This document shows positions 58,401-63,388 of a DNA stretch of 64,000 nt, piece by piece (positions within the stretch are counted from its first letter, which is position 1; the number at the start of each line of letters is the position of its first letter). Location of the stretch: positions 41,817-105,816 of the forward strand of contig CAYWOS010000005.1 in the NCBI GenBank assembly GCA_964459985.1, read 5' to 3'. The notes below the pieces were generated by a model. That model was given only the letters and a program-made list of their open reading frames with translations. It searched no databases and was not told where the DNA came from. Source of the DNA: CAYWOS01 sp964459985. Its GTDB lineage: Bacteria > Bacillota > Clostridia > Christensenellales > Aristaeellaceae. The position numbers and the translations under genes are program-made.

Positions 58401-60746
58401 TCCAGCCCGCAGGATATCGATATCACGCTGCAAAACGGCGGTTTGACGCTGGGCGCGATCGGCGCGGCCAACGCGGCGCTCACGGCGAAGAAGGGCGGCA
58501 TCTCGACCGGAACGGACGGCCTGATCAGCGCGCGGGTCATCACGCTGACGGCGGACGGCAATATCGGCGCAAGCGACGCGCCGCTTGCCGTCGAGCAGAT
58601 CGGCGAAAGCCCTGTCGGCGCGATCGGAACGGGCGACGCCGGCATCCTGAACATCCAAACGCCGGGCGATGCGTACATCAGCGAGCAAACGGGCGATCTG
58701 GGCCTTGGCGTCCTGACGGCGGCGAACGCCGCGATCACCGCGCCGGGCAGCATCGTCAATAGGCTGACGACGGTCGGGCAGACCAACGCGGCCATGACCG
58801 GAACGCTCCGGCTGACCGCGTCGAACGGCGATCTGGGCGCGTCGGATCGCGCCCTGACGCTCGATGTCGCCGGTCTGACGACGCTTGACTTTGCGGGCGA
58901 CGCCTTCATCGAAGGACAAAACGATCAAAACCTTGTCGCGCTTGCCGACGGCGCGGACTCGCTTAACTACGCCGCGTCCGGCGATCTGACGCTGACCACG
59001 GGCGAAACGCCGACCGGGCTGACCGTCGAAGCGGACGGCAAGGTCCGTGTGATCGCGGGCGGCGACGTGACCGTTCATTCTCTGGGCGCGGGCGGCGACG
59101 TGGATATTCAGGGCGACGGCGACGTGACCGCGAGCAACATTGACGCGGACGGCGACGCGGATATTCAGGGCGACGGCGACGTGACCGTCAGCGACGTTGA
59201 CGCGGGCGGCGACGCAAGCGTTTCGGCGGGCGGCATGGCGGTCATCGGCGGGCTTGCGGCGGCCGGTCAGGCTGATATCAGCGCGGCGGGCATATCGGGC
59301 GTCGGCGCGTCGGATACGCCGGATATCTCGGCGCAGGGCATTTCGCTGGACGCGGGCGATCAGTTGATCGGCAGCTCCGACGCGCCGCTTTCCATCGCGG
59401 CGGGCGACGACGGGCTGACGGCGAGCGGAAGCGGGATGCACGTTTCGCAGACGGGCGACGACCTGCTGCTTGGCGACATCGATATTCTGGGCGACGCCGT
59501 GATCGCCGCGCAGGCGGGCATTCAATCGCTGTCCGGCACGGTGCGTATCGGCGGCGACGCCGACCTCTCCGCAGGCGGCGATATCGGCGCGGCGGGCGCG
59601 CCGCTTGACCTCGACGTGGCGGGCGCGGTCACGGCGTCGGGCGATTCGGTGAATCTTCATACGCCGGGCGATCTGGCGATCGGCGGCATAACGGCCAACG
59701 ACGCGACGCTGTCCTCGGGCGGGAACATGACCGCACAGGACGGCGTGATCGACGCGGCGGACGTGACGCTGGAAGCGTCTGGCAATATCGGCTCGGAGCT
59801 TAATCCCGTCGATACCACGGCGGAACGAATCAACCTGACCGGCGGGAGCGCCGATGTGAACGCGCGGGGCGACGTCGAGCTGGGCACGGTGGAGATCGGC
59901 GATCACCTCAACCTACACGGCGGCGGCGACATTACGCAGACGCCGGGCGCCGCGGCGAACGTGGGCGACAGGATCAACCTGAACGCCGCGGGCGATATCG
60001 GCGAGAGCGCGAATCCGATTCAGGTGAACGCGGGCAGCATTCTGGCTGCGGGCGAGGACATTTATATCGCCAGCCTGTCCGATACGACCGACCTCGAGGG
60101 CGTCACGGGACTAAACGTGCAAATCGACGCGGCGGGCAATGTGACGGGCGGTGACATCCATGCGGATAACCTGACGATCAACGCGCAAGGGCAGATCGGC
60201 AGCGCGGTGCATCCGCTTTACGTCCACGTATCGGGCAAGAACCGGCTGTCGTCCGCCGTGCGCGCCGTATTTAGCTACAACTACCTCGCGAAGAAAACGC
60301 ACCTTCGCTTCCTGTTCTCGCTGCGCGTCCCCACGGCGGACGGCGATCGTCTGGCGCTGCTGGGCGTGGACGAGGACGGCAGGCTGCGTCTCGTCGGCTT
60401 CTATCAGGCGACGGACGACACGGCCGAATTGGCGCGGCGCATCCTTCGCGATTTGTACAACCAGTACGTCACCATCGTGTCCGCAGCGTTCACGGACGGC
60501 ATCGATTGGCTGTGCGAGGCGCTGTCGGCGCAATACGGCGGGATCGTGTTCCTGCGCTGCGACGGCCTGCGCGCGGACGGCGCGGTTCCCTGCGGCGAAA
60601 CGGACGAGGCGCACCTCGCGCTGCACGCCGTGCTGGACGCGCTTGACATGCTCGCGCCGAGGATCAGCGATGCGCGCGACGCGATCGAAACGCGGCGTGT
60701 GATCGAAGCGTACATCAGCGAGGTATTCGATCGGAGCGTCGTGTAG
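40449..60746 (+). CDS. Giant secreted repeat adhesin, C-terminal part (6765 aa)
   Basis: In-frame continuation of the preceding frame after one TAG. It has no signal peptide and no convincing ribosome-binding site before ATG 40449, so by itself it would not be exported. Sections: a helical insert (1-140), several thousand residues of Ala/Gly-rich repeats (period about 57 aa where clearest, nt 43455-45390), a less repetitive section with paired Y-F-T-E-Q-D-V modules (nt about 52800-55600), two 414-aa duplicate modules (55878-58361), then haemagglutinin-like short repeats with G-D-L, G-N-I and D-V-T turns. The last ~170 residues are a mixed helical/strand domain. No LPxTG, SLH, choline-binding or transmembrane anchor is visible. 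Antisense shadow frames are long because of codon bias. Confidence 0.88.
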   Translation: MDTLIDIVVKENGGTGMSDAIQSYLANESGMTDKEREAAYAEIRADIVDEMVSIMTSGSAFDATASLYGAFIEEFITDIKNTLCDTDIWIGMLIGDNTNNPLKDIVTSFTDAMGTSTDAIIDAVTTFLAAKFGSEDEIDGMGHKVSTQGISGVGSANMGVAGAAAITVLHGHTSAVIADRAALLTGADLVISGDASLNAVSTQKIYTTASASSDLARSQALKNKQATSKGTAVGVGASVAFNYIDNETLALVGEKRRLSAASLDVAALLKSDVDAVAVAGSDPIARRDDVQKSIPTLGSEPEKEVVADANSSTAKDISADASVALTLADNKVYAKILGHTVVTTTGANVIPAENDDAFMVNLRVYAREKGDSYTSGSAFAVGGKAAVGATVAVNIVTSDLIAGFYGKGDIAGSALIATYTYNEDETAALATIVGASMDRYLEKLRSGLNFASVGYSPVSNLNATIVGKLNAYVYPVKQKTTTTILGGVSKLPMSSTILKKLGIELPNTDNTVNNTVNNAASDAQVDVSAPQTDASQKGQSINVAAAIGVNYTVHEALTEIAGELTVGGVLRAASDNHANYRTLGTGATVTTDLNANNISTGVAVTVNRNKASVQVSGKADAQGDVTVASTLYQNLDEQYAGLLSAQAIAGSVSAKAGGKVSIAGAVAVQVARAAALAQVADDAIVKGRNLTVSALDKSKIAVRAGSVSVGQQTVGVGASFALIYAENTVTASVGKRAELTGGGLRVTAEKMQVSTKDYQFPFGVSTLFTVDVQEDRDKGIINLHTGKVEGRSMALEIALDTTDLLKLFDLLNFLSTMNYYAEAISGAILTGSVPPTAAVSGAFSMVFAENDVRAVVDESAVLTLTGDLAVRADSRANARVIGGAVSGSKAKVGVGASIGVMDFNDDVRASLAGTVNAGGKVDVTSDSFMDAWIVTNADAVTASTGAGATVGGNINVILTNNRAEARIADNASVTAGGALTVGAANTAKLTEIALSVAISAGTGAGAAVGGTVSVIVTDADTIADVGANALLSAQSVSISAVSDETLYDVLASVSGKAGSSGASVAGTLSVLVANSNTLTGVGANAVVKATAGGLNILADSDLKQIVIVTAATMTSANAAVGATINIGVFNNNVKSIVGDGADLEANGGASSLKALADATAVIVTVAGSAAVGGGSQAAISGAIPVVVSRANVMATMGDNAEFDVLNGGLDVLARLTAENYIIGGAIAGTTGAAGVGATLVTVVENNKIHALAGEGAGLSGDDGVNMNAFFDQTMALGAMGGGAASTAGVGGVITTLVMNSEVFARIGANADIRSGNGGVAVGADEQSTVYNIAGALGGGSTAGVGATVSVLVYDNDVIAEIGDGSLTAAHKYITVKANSDETLFALFAGFGAGGTAGVAGGIGAVVYQNMTKAVAGGTISRTWADTNHNVEITAKSDVKQTIIGGGFSAGGAAGVTGEVGVNVFKNETYAELTNNGKINTQGLVVISADSREDITLAIAGAGAGGTAGVTGSVAVAVSKVVTKATVGDGTRINGAFNIDIAARDKYSMIGVAGGLAAGGAGGVGVAVLVNAAFNTVSASVGARAILRAARNGHFDFADESGRIIYPDVSITASSDRDLDAYVIAGGAGGAAGVGGAVLVSVNGAKMTKNARDEIDKGEIDPAQNLNGAFAAASGHAQGYAEGADISGDLEGDGQDVTQAVGDGGSVKGGDIAEGDDSTLENFAGDKSYKQSAAITDATSATVGDGSSISAARSITLEAKDEFNADLIAGALGAGGAAGVGASVVVGVMNGSAVASAGDDTLLKAEKDILIRATVGAAELPRNTSRDAYLEGMDGIADMSTYTVRAIAVACGGGGTAGVGVALSTLINTARAHATLDGNASNAENLFIEGNNTFGRLAVVTAAGGGGLVGVGVSGAVAVNESTTETAIRGDAVIVDVDAVKLTTRGVSDAAVAVAGIGAGLVGVNANFAVALNSARSDTYISAGASVQAKRVALQTTFSAGSEASLYAVAGGAVGVSASVAVVKNSPVVYTYIGKMPVDGDAPAHLLNGAGGRIAAEESVSVINDLRGDCIAAGASIAGGAVGGNGTVAVSLQRMRGAAVIRDMSVADYPANVSVTALMRSDAQANILGVAAGAVAAGVSVAVAKNDAVNEALVRDAALSVNHLTVSAGEPDGEKFSSGASVDVLTGCVGAVGASVNVGVAVNNARNTALISHSGGQMNVGDLKVYAVGRARADANMLGVNAGAGNITASVALAKVTASQTAALNSASGTIRAASVEVLSSLNDDLSKDAFDADAALLSGAGSLLSATANTATALANAASRAYIDVGGDMYITTGGLSVRSTGRSYAYAGAAKSGLEVAGIGLMVNVAEANGLFDAYLAGKATVASGDLTVAVVYDSLANTVTEPAGGGLGASFSAATVNVNAAVALDAIRAYAAVRDADVIVENGVMSVTVDGFSAAVAESITPSLSVNAYEIAANNVAATADVRQNASIRNSSVRVANDALTIGKALTVRSTLNANRADVAVAKLGGTGEKHPDSKVSLSFASATENSATTVVLDQNKAYITGSDVVAGIVSVISDSTGRAASTVVLSSGGSVKSLGVNILSAYAKGQYEAYIDLTGATLTAMDGDIAVRADSVVSADAVTMQPPGGVTVDGLKAKLNIALSVATAATRAAVLGAGALKASGALTVTALGAANAAAESLPPMLSISAGQVVANSVTALLDVSQSASVQSLDSLEAGSVLVTSTLNGGAGRDAKANAVVGGNGGGGNISLGSATADVAIAAFTAKNRAFIGHLGGLDTPGAVAIALRTDALANAGVNKGSSSTLAGIGVTVTQSDMDGVFEAYFEIDGAGNAKSLTIDNVYNAAASADALQPDGGITAALASINVNSATSDVGLTADASVRGSGSLTLDDHLHIRLNALKVRAESIIESAEITVEGVGIGVNNACATLSGSQSAYIENASIRAFEVLISTLFNADPSLGGGAFAKAGSNGGKKVSLLGGTANIINARGAFVTNNFIRSADIKSLTVSLENGNDFDETQDKFRRNVSRADARALSGDLLSLANVGLMIASAAAADRFNTYILLGSGKTIDTGALTLHGEFVVDVLAVTGAAGSVNVTLGSIELNTASASATARADTFITGAGDLFVSGNARLRAYCEDAMVVARGETAKIALSIISATVNAATAALSISNNAYLQAEEGADMRFRLLEVQAHSRARQNNAGGGAIALVGGSMGIGADEDKDDYTVNIAGASVNAASAISRSSTTASVRGAGSIAVTGTLNVSALGRGWAQADTKTSVKLSLMTLGSLSAEAHATDNTDSSVGAKNLRATSVDITATSESSALAAGQNPGGFVAIEGIDSTVDARVGTSETRRQTAKAYIGDGANVLALNGDITIAAVNNGVANTVFTKDTTVTIITVSSAANHPKAWYTTEAYVGENAVARAERGRVSVTANNLTQSDNTASTATVAYVASVENMYAKNEVRSDVTVAVGRNAAIYGANGVTLAGDASALLTATAEAMNSSFFSTSGTLRAGSDVSRTVSVNIGPGASVVSRAGDINVTACAGQSDGIVSCVIAIASALHTGSSLESEDIVKSYTNINVGAGARIVSEYKTVKLDAASTSAGVSNRALVATDAFVGSVDTYSIVTLTFDSRVRLNSGYSQAGEAQAEIIGNNVIILSRGAGFDVHSSSYTATSSRSNKRAESRPSVNATHAMEMDRVTIRANAGLEIAAAAQVNLTENIIASYSQSIMSYSTIMYPKKAGWFSSEYLVTDPSYTGSAYVNVHGGTKIYALRARIVANDERRGIDAQRTAITTTRVQNDSSAIAFAPEKISFSRATTINGNAQFHIGLGAVGVKVLVRKDIDLFTGGQQSFLFPNDTYGGGESTYFEMLGALALSGTGLGGSLSVYGGDLNGKVFWQRQLAGYEIVNDTALSLHFSENVIMENLLVNAAPTLYATGANRAAVSEITTGIQPELTIVMLYGGDIRLGAAMINTYGTTSFIWEGEERGSLTSGNFVLDGAQAANLWTRHLTVKNALNVGAGQKDTEHLSVYLLADTGRANVIVTAENIYLNLTPADIYAVGDAISLKSAVIFTSPLRGAVHLADVRATGEASVHLKQPLRVAYIRGMDFTFGRVTLPGSLVYVDGGNSGISDEEYWYQTLYEDVRIPDVERYMTAYDAVDLTFEYSFPNGYTVLTDAAGKVISVTLPSGLVVRTSGYTPPSGVRYYTEQDVTFNIDTGRLELGVNAGEHNVPVHLIADTVTQRLFTDVYIYDELKGYGEIFAKALTYTGNTFNSPSLGTLYGTSIMYYSAMRLYTVADVPGLQVLVNYKYHRDEPEHWSFQNAIFGIRYTYVNADGDEVVFDKNVYNLENGQTENGTLLMKNGEQMNGHNPYDYYSVPDSDSLTTDTKVIFRGLSVQVEIDGKLYDTVENNETVGGLRQDVKLSAGDSVTLRRQSDDTYDVLGIETIDMGDPLAPDTKYFTEQDVYVNVVTGEVTLGANADPYTVPVTDLNTGLIGLYVDVYGWKTGAEYGEIERLALDMSTRVNLGGWRQNYDLTTLYAFELKNWAHLAGGNFLFNNLRVLVTQVTGAGKDYYTPEIAGILYTDLHGDEVYLSTFAHYLPEGGSDYAPTTQPIDAPLFLKDGWTVGNDGSNGMTVISGVQPTYKFWSLMESDRYPVTPDEKDDYENPFGMATPNCGDLYGKYNTNVLTALYLEFRGVSSQQASKNNGAVNTVTLKAGDSAVAKKSGDSSVNALGLGAATRADAAWRKLASGVFYSRPQELLTVSGGMTMNAADIRAAGAVFLNKGQSVRMEYLTPNLAKVVSNDLFGAVESPEHIHPDWDVTVSHTYYIAGVGGYGTARVYKKFFPEYKAYYKDGLREAFDSFDVMDTHYADDSPIKITWLKISESEGVTTYAGFDGSILRSDGTMSGSVGVRYMRTNDGLSGTDGSVWSKTGALVTAPPALGSRVKRIALSGGDAYISMLAGVSVRIAVVNADARLLDGDAAQADGLDIRASVLRYVMPAGVQIGPDNPLEIECFDIKYLSPAGVEIAPEEINFTLYIEDGDLTLTEDILRSTGAYSVRVQNGTLTVQNDIIVSGDAALTLYAGRDLIFRDLIVNNHTGLITLTALGELSFRSASVTGGGKANLTGGSVDMSGGIIMDGDGSLLDIRSATGDLMITQAISLTDKATLKLKGEQNLTFYTLTADNASASALAYAGNLTGMTVASKNKATAEITAYGDVDLYGSIYSGGSLNVSDATAAVVSGNQSASVAFVTVEKGGQAVIDARDNVAVQGDSLITGAGSKLTINARNGSAVLHAPGMGSLTVQDGGEAIVNASRDRLSDAGIKTGDSISAGMVDISGAKSKVSFFTPQSLSFTGPVRMTDQPALQLSYTGDLNLYGMTLDNADYTLKNTSGAVVVRNAITLKNGSDLTLESANGAVSAAAVAASGGSTALITALGDLTTGNLTASGVGSLVKLTSTGGALTTGDATASDKGRIELNAKTDATLGTLTAGGGGALSANVQEDLSLDDFIMLEGAGLTIVTASGDLTLGSADVADGSAYITGGSVSVGVVTQSGEDSFLKLISQSGDVSVDQSATLDGGAALVVTAYNDFHFNHISLDGATLNANAAGGELSGVRLTAENGAYATVNACGDVHLTGTPLDGGLGLDVSDATADIRSIDGAASVSFVNVDNGGTASVIGKTAVVMAGDSTVSGTGSKLTLESYMGHVSLRDADAGSLTVSDGGEVIVKAKLDQTDSEGVRTGASIDAGALTVSDGASKVTFTTDQSVSLNGLVALTDGPTLNITQTGDLTMGGLRLDNTDYTLQNVSGAVVIDGDVTLVNASDLTLGSANHGVSTGAVTATGGSAARLSAADDLVTGDVIADGAGSLVSLTSTAGAVTTGAVSVRNDADAAIKAATDINATGLVDVADTSSLTLNASGDIGGESAPVAMAGDATADIRIIGADDITLAGDITRDALRVSIDRMTGALNVSSPQDIDITLQNGGLTLGAIGAANAALTAKKGGISTGTDGLISARVITLTADGNIGASDAPLAVEQIGESPVGAIGTGDAGILNIQTPGDAYISEQTGDLGLGVLTAANAAITAPGSIVNRLTTVGQTNAAMTGTLRLTASNGDLGASDRALTLDVAGLTTLDFAGDAFIEGQNDQNLVALADGADSLNYAASGDLTLTTGETPTGLTVEADGKVRVIAGGDVTVHSLGAGGDVDIQGDGDVTASNIDADGDADIQGDGDVTVSDVDAGGDASVSAGGMAVIGGLAAAGQADISAAGISGVGASDTPDISAQGISLDAGDQLIGSSDAPLSIAAGDDGLTASGSGMHVSQTGDDLLLGDIDILGDAVIAAQAGIQSLSGTVRIGGDADLSAGGDIGAAGAPLDLDVAGAVTASGDSVNLHTPGDLAIGGITANDATLSSGGNMTAQDGVIDAADVTLEASGNIGSELNPVDTTAERINLTGGSADVNARGDVELGTVEIGDHLNLHGGGDITQTPGAAANVGDRINLNAAGDIGESANPIQVNAGSILAAGEDIYIASLSDTTDLEGVTGLNVQIDAAGNVTGGDIHADNLTINAQGQIGSAVHPLYVHVSGKNRLSSAVRAVFSYNYLAKKTHLRFLFSLRVPTADGDRLALLGVDEDGRLRLVGFYQATDDTAELARRILRDLYNQYVTIVSAAFTDGIDWLCEALSAQYGGIVFLRCDGLRADGAVPCGETDEAHLALHAVLDALDMLAPRISDARDAIETRRVIEAYISEVFDRSVV
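43455..45390 (+). repeat. About 57-residue Gly/Ala-rich protein repeats
   Basis: About eleven successive units share the pattern A-G-V-G-A-T-V-x-V-x-V-x-x-N-x-V-x-A-x-I-G-D-x-A followed by a strand pair and a linker, each 56-60 codons. Turn motifs T-A-G-V-G and A-A-G-V-G mark the boundaries. The spacing and the alternating small/hydrophobic residues fit a right-handed beta-helix or beta-roll fibre. DNA copies are diverged, so the array is ancient. Confidence 0.75.
55878..58361 (+). repeat. Tandem duplication of a 414-residue module
   Basis: Positions 55878-57119 and 57120-58361 are two homologous modules in exact register. G-G-S-V recurs at 55878 and 57120, and V-S-D-A-T-A at 56193 and 57435, both 1242 nt apart. 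Further matched pairs include G-S-K-L-T, S-L-T-V-x-D-G-G-E, D-N-x-D-Y-T-L and S-G-A-V-V. Protein identity looks moderate and the second copy loses similarity near its end. No length change is visible across the parts I compared. Confidence 0.85.
59103..59216 (+). repeat. Two copies of a 57-bp direct repeat
   Basis: Units 59103-59159 and 59160-59216 each encode D-I-Q-G-D-G-D-V-T followed by ten variable residues. They are nearly identical in DNA, so this duplication is recent compared with the other repeats of the gene. Confidence 0.85.
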
Positions 60747-60770
60747 ACCGTCTTTCTCATGGGATATCGG

Positions 60771-60804
60771 ACAGGCATGACACGGTTTTCCGCGTCAGGC
60801 CTGT
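60771..60804 (+). terminator. Stem-loop downstream of the giant adhesin gene
   Basis: A 15-bp stem with two mismatches (60771-60785 with 60790-60804, TTTT loop) lies 24 nt after the stop codon. It is followed by TCGGTTATTCCC, a weak T-tract. Confidence 0.55.
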
Positions 60805-60921
60805 TCGGTTATTCCCAATTATAACCGCTATATTCCAGTATGACGGCTGCATCGCCGGTGTTCATCCCGCGCGCGCCTTTTACCGGCGCAAAAAAACCCG
60901 CCGTAAAGTTTGCGGAGGCGC

Positions 60922-60982
60922 TTGACACCATGAAAAATAAGTGCTATTATATAACTGTGATTACATAACGGCGGTTATCACA
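60922..60982 (+). promoter_or_regulatory. Promoter with overlapping palindromic operator
   Basis: A perfect TTGACA (60922-60927) and TATTAT (60945-60950) with a 17-bp spacer. Directly after the -10, TGTGAT (60956-60961) and ATCACA (60977-60982) form an inverted repeat with inner AAC/GTT, placed at the expected start of transcription. That is where a TetR-type repressor, such as the one encoded at 61541, would act; the pairing is inferred. Confidence 0.65.
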
Positions 60983-61015
60983 CGCGATTTTCGGTTCGGA
61001 AAGGAGGTGAAGCGC

Positions 61016-61042
61016 ATGGCGGAGCGGCTGCCGGGGAAGTGA
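61016..61042 (+). CDS. Possible 8-codon leader peptide
   Basis: A near-ideal ribosome-binding site AAAGGAGGTGA (61000-61010) is followed by ATG and a frame M-A-E-R-L-P-G-K that stops at TGA. Either it is a short leader or it is the truncated start of a gene whose frame was broken. Function unknown. Confidence 0.3.
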   Translation: MAERLPGK

Positions 61043-61208
61043 AAACCGATCATTCCCGTTGCGGCGACCGCGCCGGTCGAAGATAGGCGATCACCATCGC
61101 GCTTACGCTGACAAAACCGGGAATCGACGGCTGTCCTTCATCCGGGGAACGGATCGATCTTATGGAAACGGAACCCTCGAACGGAGTCGGGTGTTCACGG
61201 ACGGAAAA

Positions 61209-61515
61209 ATGATTGCCCTGCGATACGACTTTGACGGCGCGGAACAGGCAAAGCTGCTGTCCGATTACGGCACCGACCGCCCTGCCGGGAACGAATCGGA
61301 GTTTGACAGAGCGCTGTGTCTGATGGACGTGTTTTCCGGGTCGCTGAAGAAAAGCGCAGGGACGACTTCCTTTGCATCATGAAGAACATGGTCTGCATGA
61401 ACTGCCTCAAGACCTACACCGCCGGCGAAACGGAGCCGTATGCGCTGCCGCCCGCCGCTCTCGGGAAACGCGGAACACGATATCGCAGGCGTCCGTTCTT
61501 CGCTCGCCGATGACG
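61209..61515 (+). pseudogene. Possible decayed coding sequence upstream of the TetR gene
   Basis: Between 61043 and 61540 there is no intact gene. Two fragments look protein-like in different frames: M-I-A-L-R-Y-D-F-D-G-A-E-Q from 61209 to a stop at 61382, and M-K-N-M-V-C-M-N-C-L-K-T-Y from about 61380 to 61513. Joining them would need a frameshift. With the strong promoter and ribosome-binding site upstream, the simplest reading is a gene destroyed by indels; a structured leader is the alternative. No family is recognised. Confidence 0.3.
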
Positions 61516-61540
61516 GACGCGGACAGGGAGAGATGAACGC

Positions 61541-62089
61541 ATGCCGCCCAAAACAAGGATTACCAAGGATATGATTCTGGACGCCGCATTTGCCATCACG
61601 CGGGAATCGGGCATCGAAAGCGTCAGCGCGAGGACGGTTTCGCAGCGCCTCGGTTGTTCGACCCAGCCGGTTATGTACTGCTTCTCCACGATCGAGGCGC
61701 TCCGGGCGGAGGTGTACAGGCGAACCGAAGCGTATCAGACGGATTTTATCATGACGCCGGAAACCGTCACCATGCTGGACGTCGGCATGGCGTACGTCCG
61801 CTTTGCGGCGGAGGAAAAGTATCTGTTCCGGCTGCTGTTTCAGTCCGACCACTTTTCACAGCAGACGCTCAGCGACGTGGTGGAGGACGCCTCCATTCAG
61901 CCGCTGATCGAGGCGCTCTCGGAGCTTTACGGCATCAGCCGCGACGAGGCGAAGGACGCCTTTACCGCGCGCTTTCTGATGGTGCACGGCATGGCGAGCA
62001 TGCTCGCCAACAACTCCATGGTCTACGACGAAACGGTCGTCAAAAGACTGCTCGAAGCGCAGTTCGACAAGGACACGGAATTACAGTAA
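61541..62089 (+). CDS. TetR/AcrR-family transcriptional regulator
   Basis: 182 aa. The N-terminal TetR helix-turn-helix spans residues about 8-55 (ITKDMILDAAFAI; SARTVSQRLGCSTQPVMYCF). The C-terminal ligand domain has the FLMVHGMASM (W/V-H-G) motif of the WHG-type subfamily, near residues 145-155. It probably represses its own transcription and the membrane-protein gene 16 nt downstream, perhaps through the palindrome at 60956-60982. GGGAGAG precedes the ATG. Confidence 0.88.
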   Translation: MPPKTRITKDMILDAAFAITRESGIESVSARTVSQRLGCSTQPVMYCFSTIEALRAEVYRRTEAYQTDFIMTPETVTMLDVGMAYVRFAAEEKYLFRLLFQSDHFSQQTLSDVVEDASIQPLIEALSELYGISRDEAKDAFTARFLMVHGMASMLANNSMVYDETVVKRLLEAQFDKDTELQ

Positions 62090-62105
62090 AAGAGGAGAAA
62101 TTCAA

Positions 62106-62645
62106 ATGGAACAGAAAACAAACGCCCTCAAAACCTCAAGCAAAGTCATCGCGGTCATCATGAAGATCGGCTATATCGCCATGATCGTCGCCATGTGCGT
62201 CTGCGCGGCATCGCTTATCTTCATCGCGGCGACGGGAGGGCAGACGTCGATCATCACCTCCGGCGGGACGACCATCGGCGTTGCGGACGGCGTATCGGCC
62301 ACGCCGGCGGAGCTTATCGCCGTGTTCGCGCAATACCTCGTCATGAGCGCGCTCCTGTTCGTGATCTTCCTGCTGGCGCAGCGTATGTTCGGCAGGATCA
62401 GCGAGACCGGCGACCCCTTTACGGAACAATACGTGCGGACCATCCGCGTGATCGGCATCCTCGTCGCGGCGATGACCTTCGCCGTGGGCATCATGGAGGC
62501 GATCGTTACGTCCTTCGCGGCGACGCAAAACGTCAAGACCTACACCGAGGCCCCGGGCATCGTATTCGGCGCGGTCATTTTCTGCCTGTCGTATATCATT
62601 GATTATGGCTGCGGGCTGAAGAAGCAGCGCGGGTCCGATAAGTAG
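62106..62645 (+). CDS. DUF2975-like four-helix membrane protein
   Basis: 179 aa with four transmembrane segments (about 13-38, 72-92, 113-137 and 150-170) and short loops. The D-P-F-T-E-Q-Y-V-R-T-I-R-V-I-G segment (about 100-115) is the pattern of DUF2975 proteins, which often lie beside small regulators. The function of the family is not established. AGAGGAG precedes the ATG, and it is the second gene of the TetR operon. Confidence 0.78.
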   Translation: MEQKTNALKTSSKVIAVIMKIGYIAMIVAMCVCAASLIFIAATGGQTSIITSGGTTIGVADGVSATPAELIAVFAQYLVMSALLFVIFLLAQRMFGRISETGDPFTEQYVRTIRVIGILVAAMTFAVGIMEAIVTSFAATQNVKTYTEAPGIVFGAVIFCLSYIIDYGCGLKKQRGSDK

Positions 62646-62769
62646 CGGGAGGCGATAGCTGCTGTCTCGGCTTTCGTCCCGAAACGAACACGGCGGTTGT
62701 GATGCTTTCCAATTTCGCGCCGTCCTGCCGCATCCCTGCCGCCGTTATGGGCGTCAAGCTGATGACTGG

Positions 62770-62790
62770 AACGAATCGTTGAGATTCGTT
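62770..62790. terminator. Weak stem-loop after the DUF2975-like gene
   Basis: AACGAATC and GATTCGTT form an 8-bp stem with a 5-nt loop; a TAAATTTTTG run follows at a distance. It lies between two convergent genes. Confidence 0.4.
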
Positions 62791-62818
62791 ATGCGGAGCG
62801 TAAATTTTTGCGCCAATA

Positions 62819-63388
62819 TCAGTATCCGCGATTGACGATCAGCAAATCCTCGCGCGATACGAGCCGCGTTCCGTCGAACGCGGCTTTGATGATATAGGGC
62901 ATCCATGCATAGAGCTTATAGAAACCATCCAGACCAAAATCCGGCTCATAGTAGTCGAGAATGGCGCTGAGCGCCGTTCCGTGCGTGCCGAACAGGATTT
63001 GCGCGCCGTCATGCGCTGCGAGCAGCTCGTGCAGTCCTTCGATGTTCCGCTTCTGCACGTCGGCGATCGATTCGCCGCCCGGCTCGCTGTACGCGTGATC
63101 CGCCCAGCGCATGACCAGCGCGCGTTCGTCGCTGCCCCGGCCGCTGACGCGCTCGCCGAACCGCTCGTCCGTATGGATCTCCAGCCCGTGATCGCGCGCG
63201 CAGTCGCGGATTGTGCCGAGGCTCCGCGTGTACGGGCTGCAAACGCAGTAATCAAGGGGAACGTCTTTCAGCGCCAGCGTCACGAACGCGCTGTCCCGCT
63301 GACCGCGTTCGGTGAGCGGGCGGATGCGGTCGCTCTCTCGCCATCCCGCCTTGGATTGGCAATGACGGACAAAGTAGATGGTGGTCAT
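62819..63388 (-). CDS. Histidine phosphatase family protein
   Basis: 189 aa, cytoplasmic. The phosphohistidine motif is at the N-terminus: V-R-H-C-Q-S-K (residues 7-13), where family members usually have R-H-G. The second catalytic His is in F-G-T-H-G-T-A (about 145-151), and the conserved R-x-L-T-E-R-G and C-S-P-Y-x-R-S segments are intact. These support phosphatase activity on a small phosphoester. I chose ATG 63388 because the motif begins just after it, although the ribosome-binding site is weak. The frame upstream is not homologous. Confidence 0.88.
   Translation of the reverse strand: MTTIYFVRHCQSKAGWRESDRIRPLTERGQRDSAFVTLALKDVPLDYCVCSPYTRSLGTIRDCARDHGLEIHTDERFGERVSGRGSDERALVMRWADHAYSEPGGESIADVQKRNIEGLHELLAAHDGAQILFGTHGTALSAILDYYEPDFGLDGFYKLYAWMPYIIKAAFDGTRLVSREDLLIVNRGY

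Noticed and set aside
35397..60746. RTX toxin with type I secretion
   Set aside because: The RTX-like turns are few and scattered, a Sec signal peptide is present, and no ABC transporter or membrane-fusion gene lies nearby.
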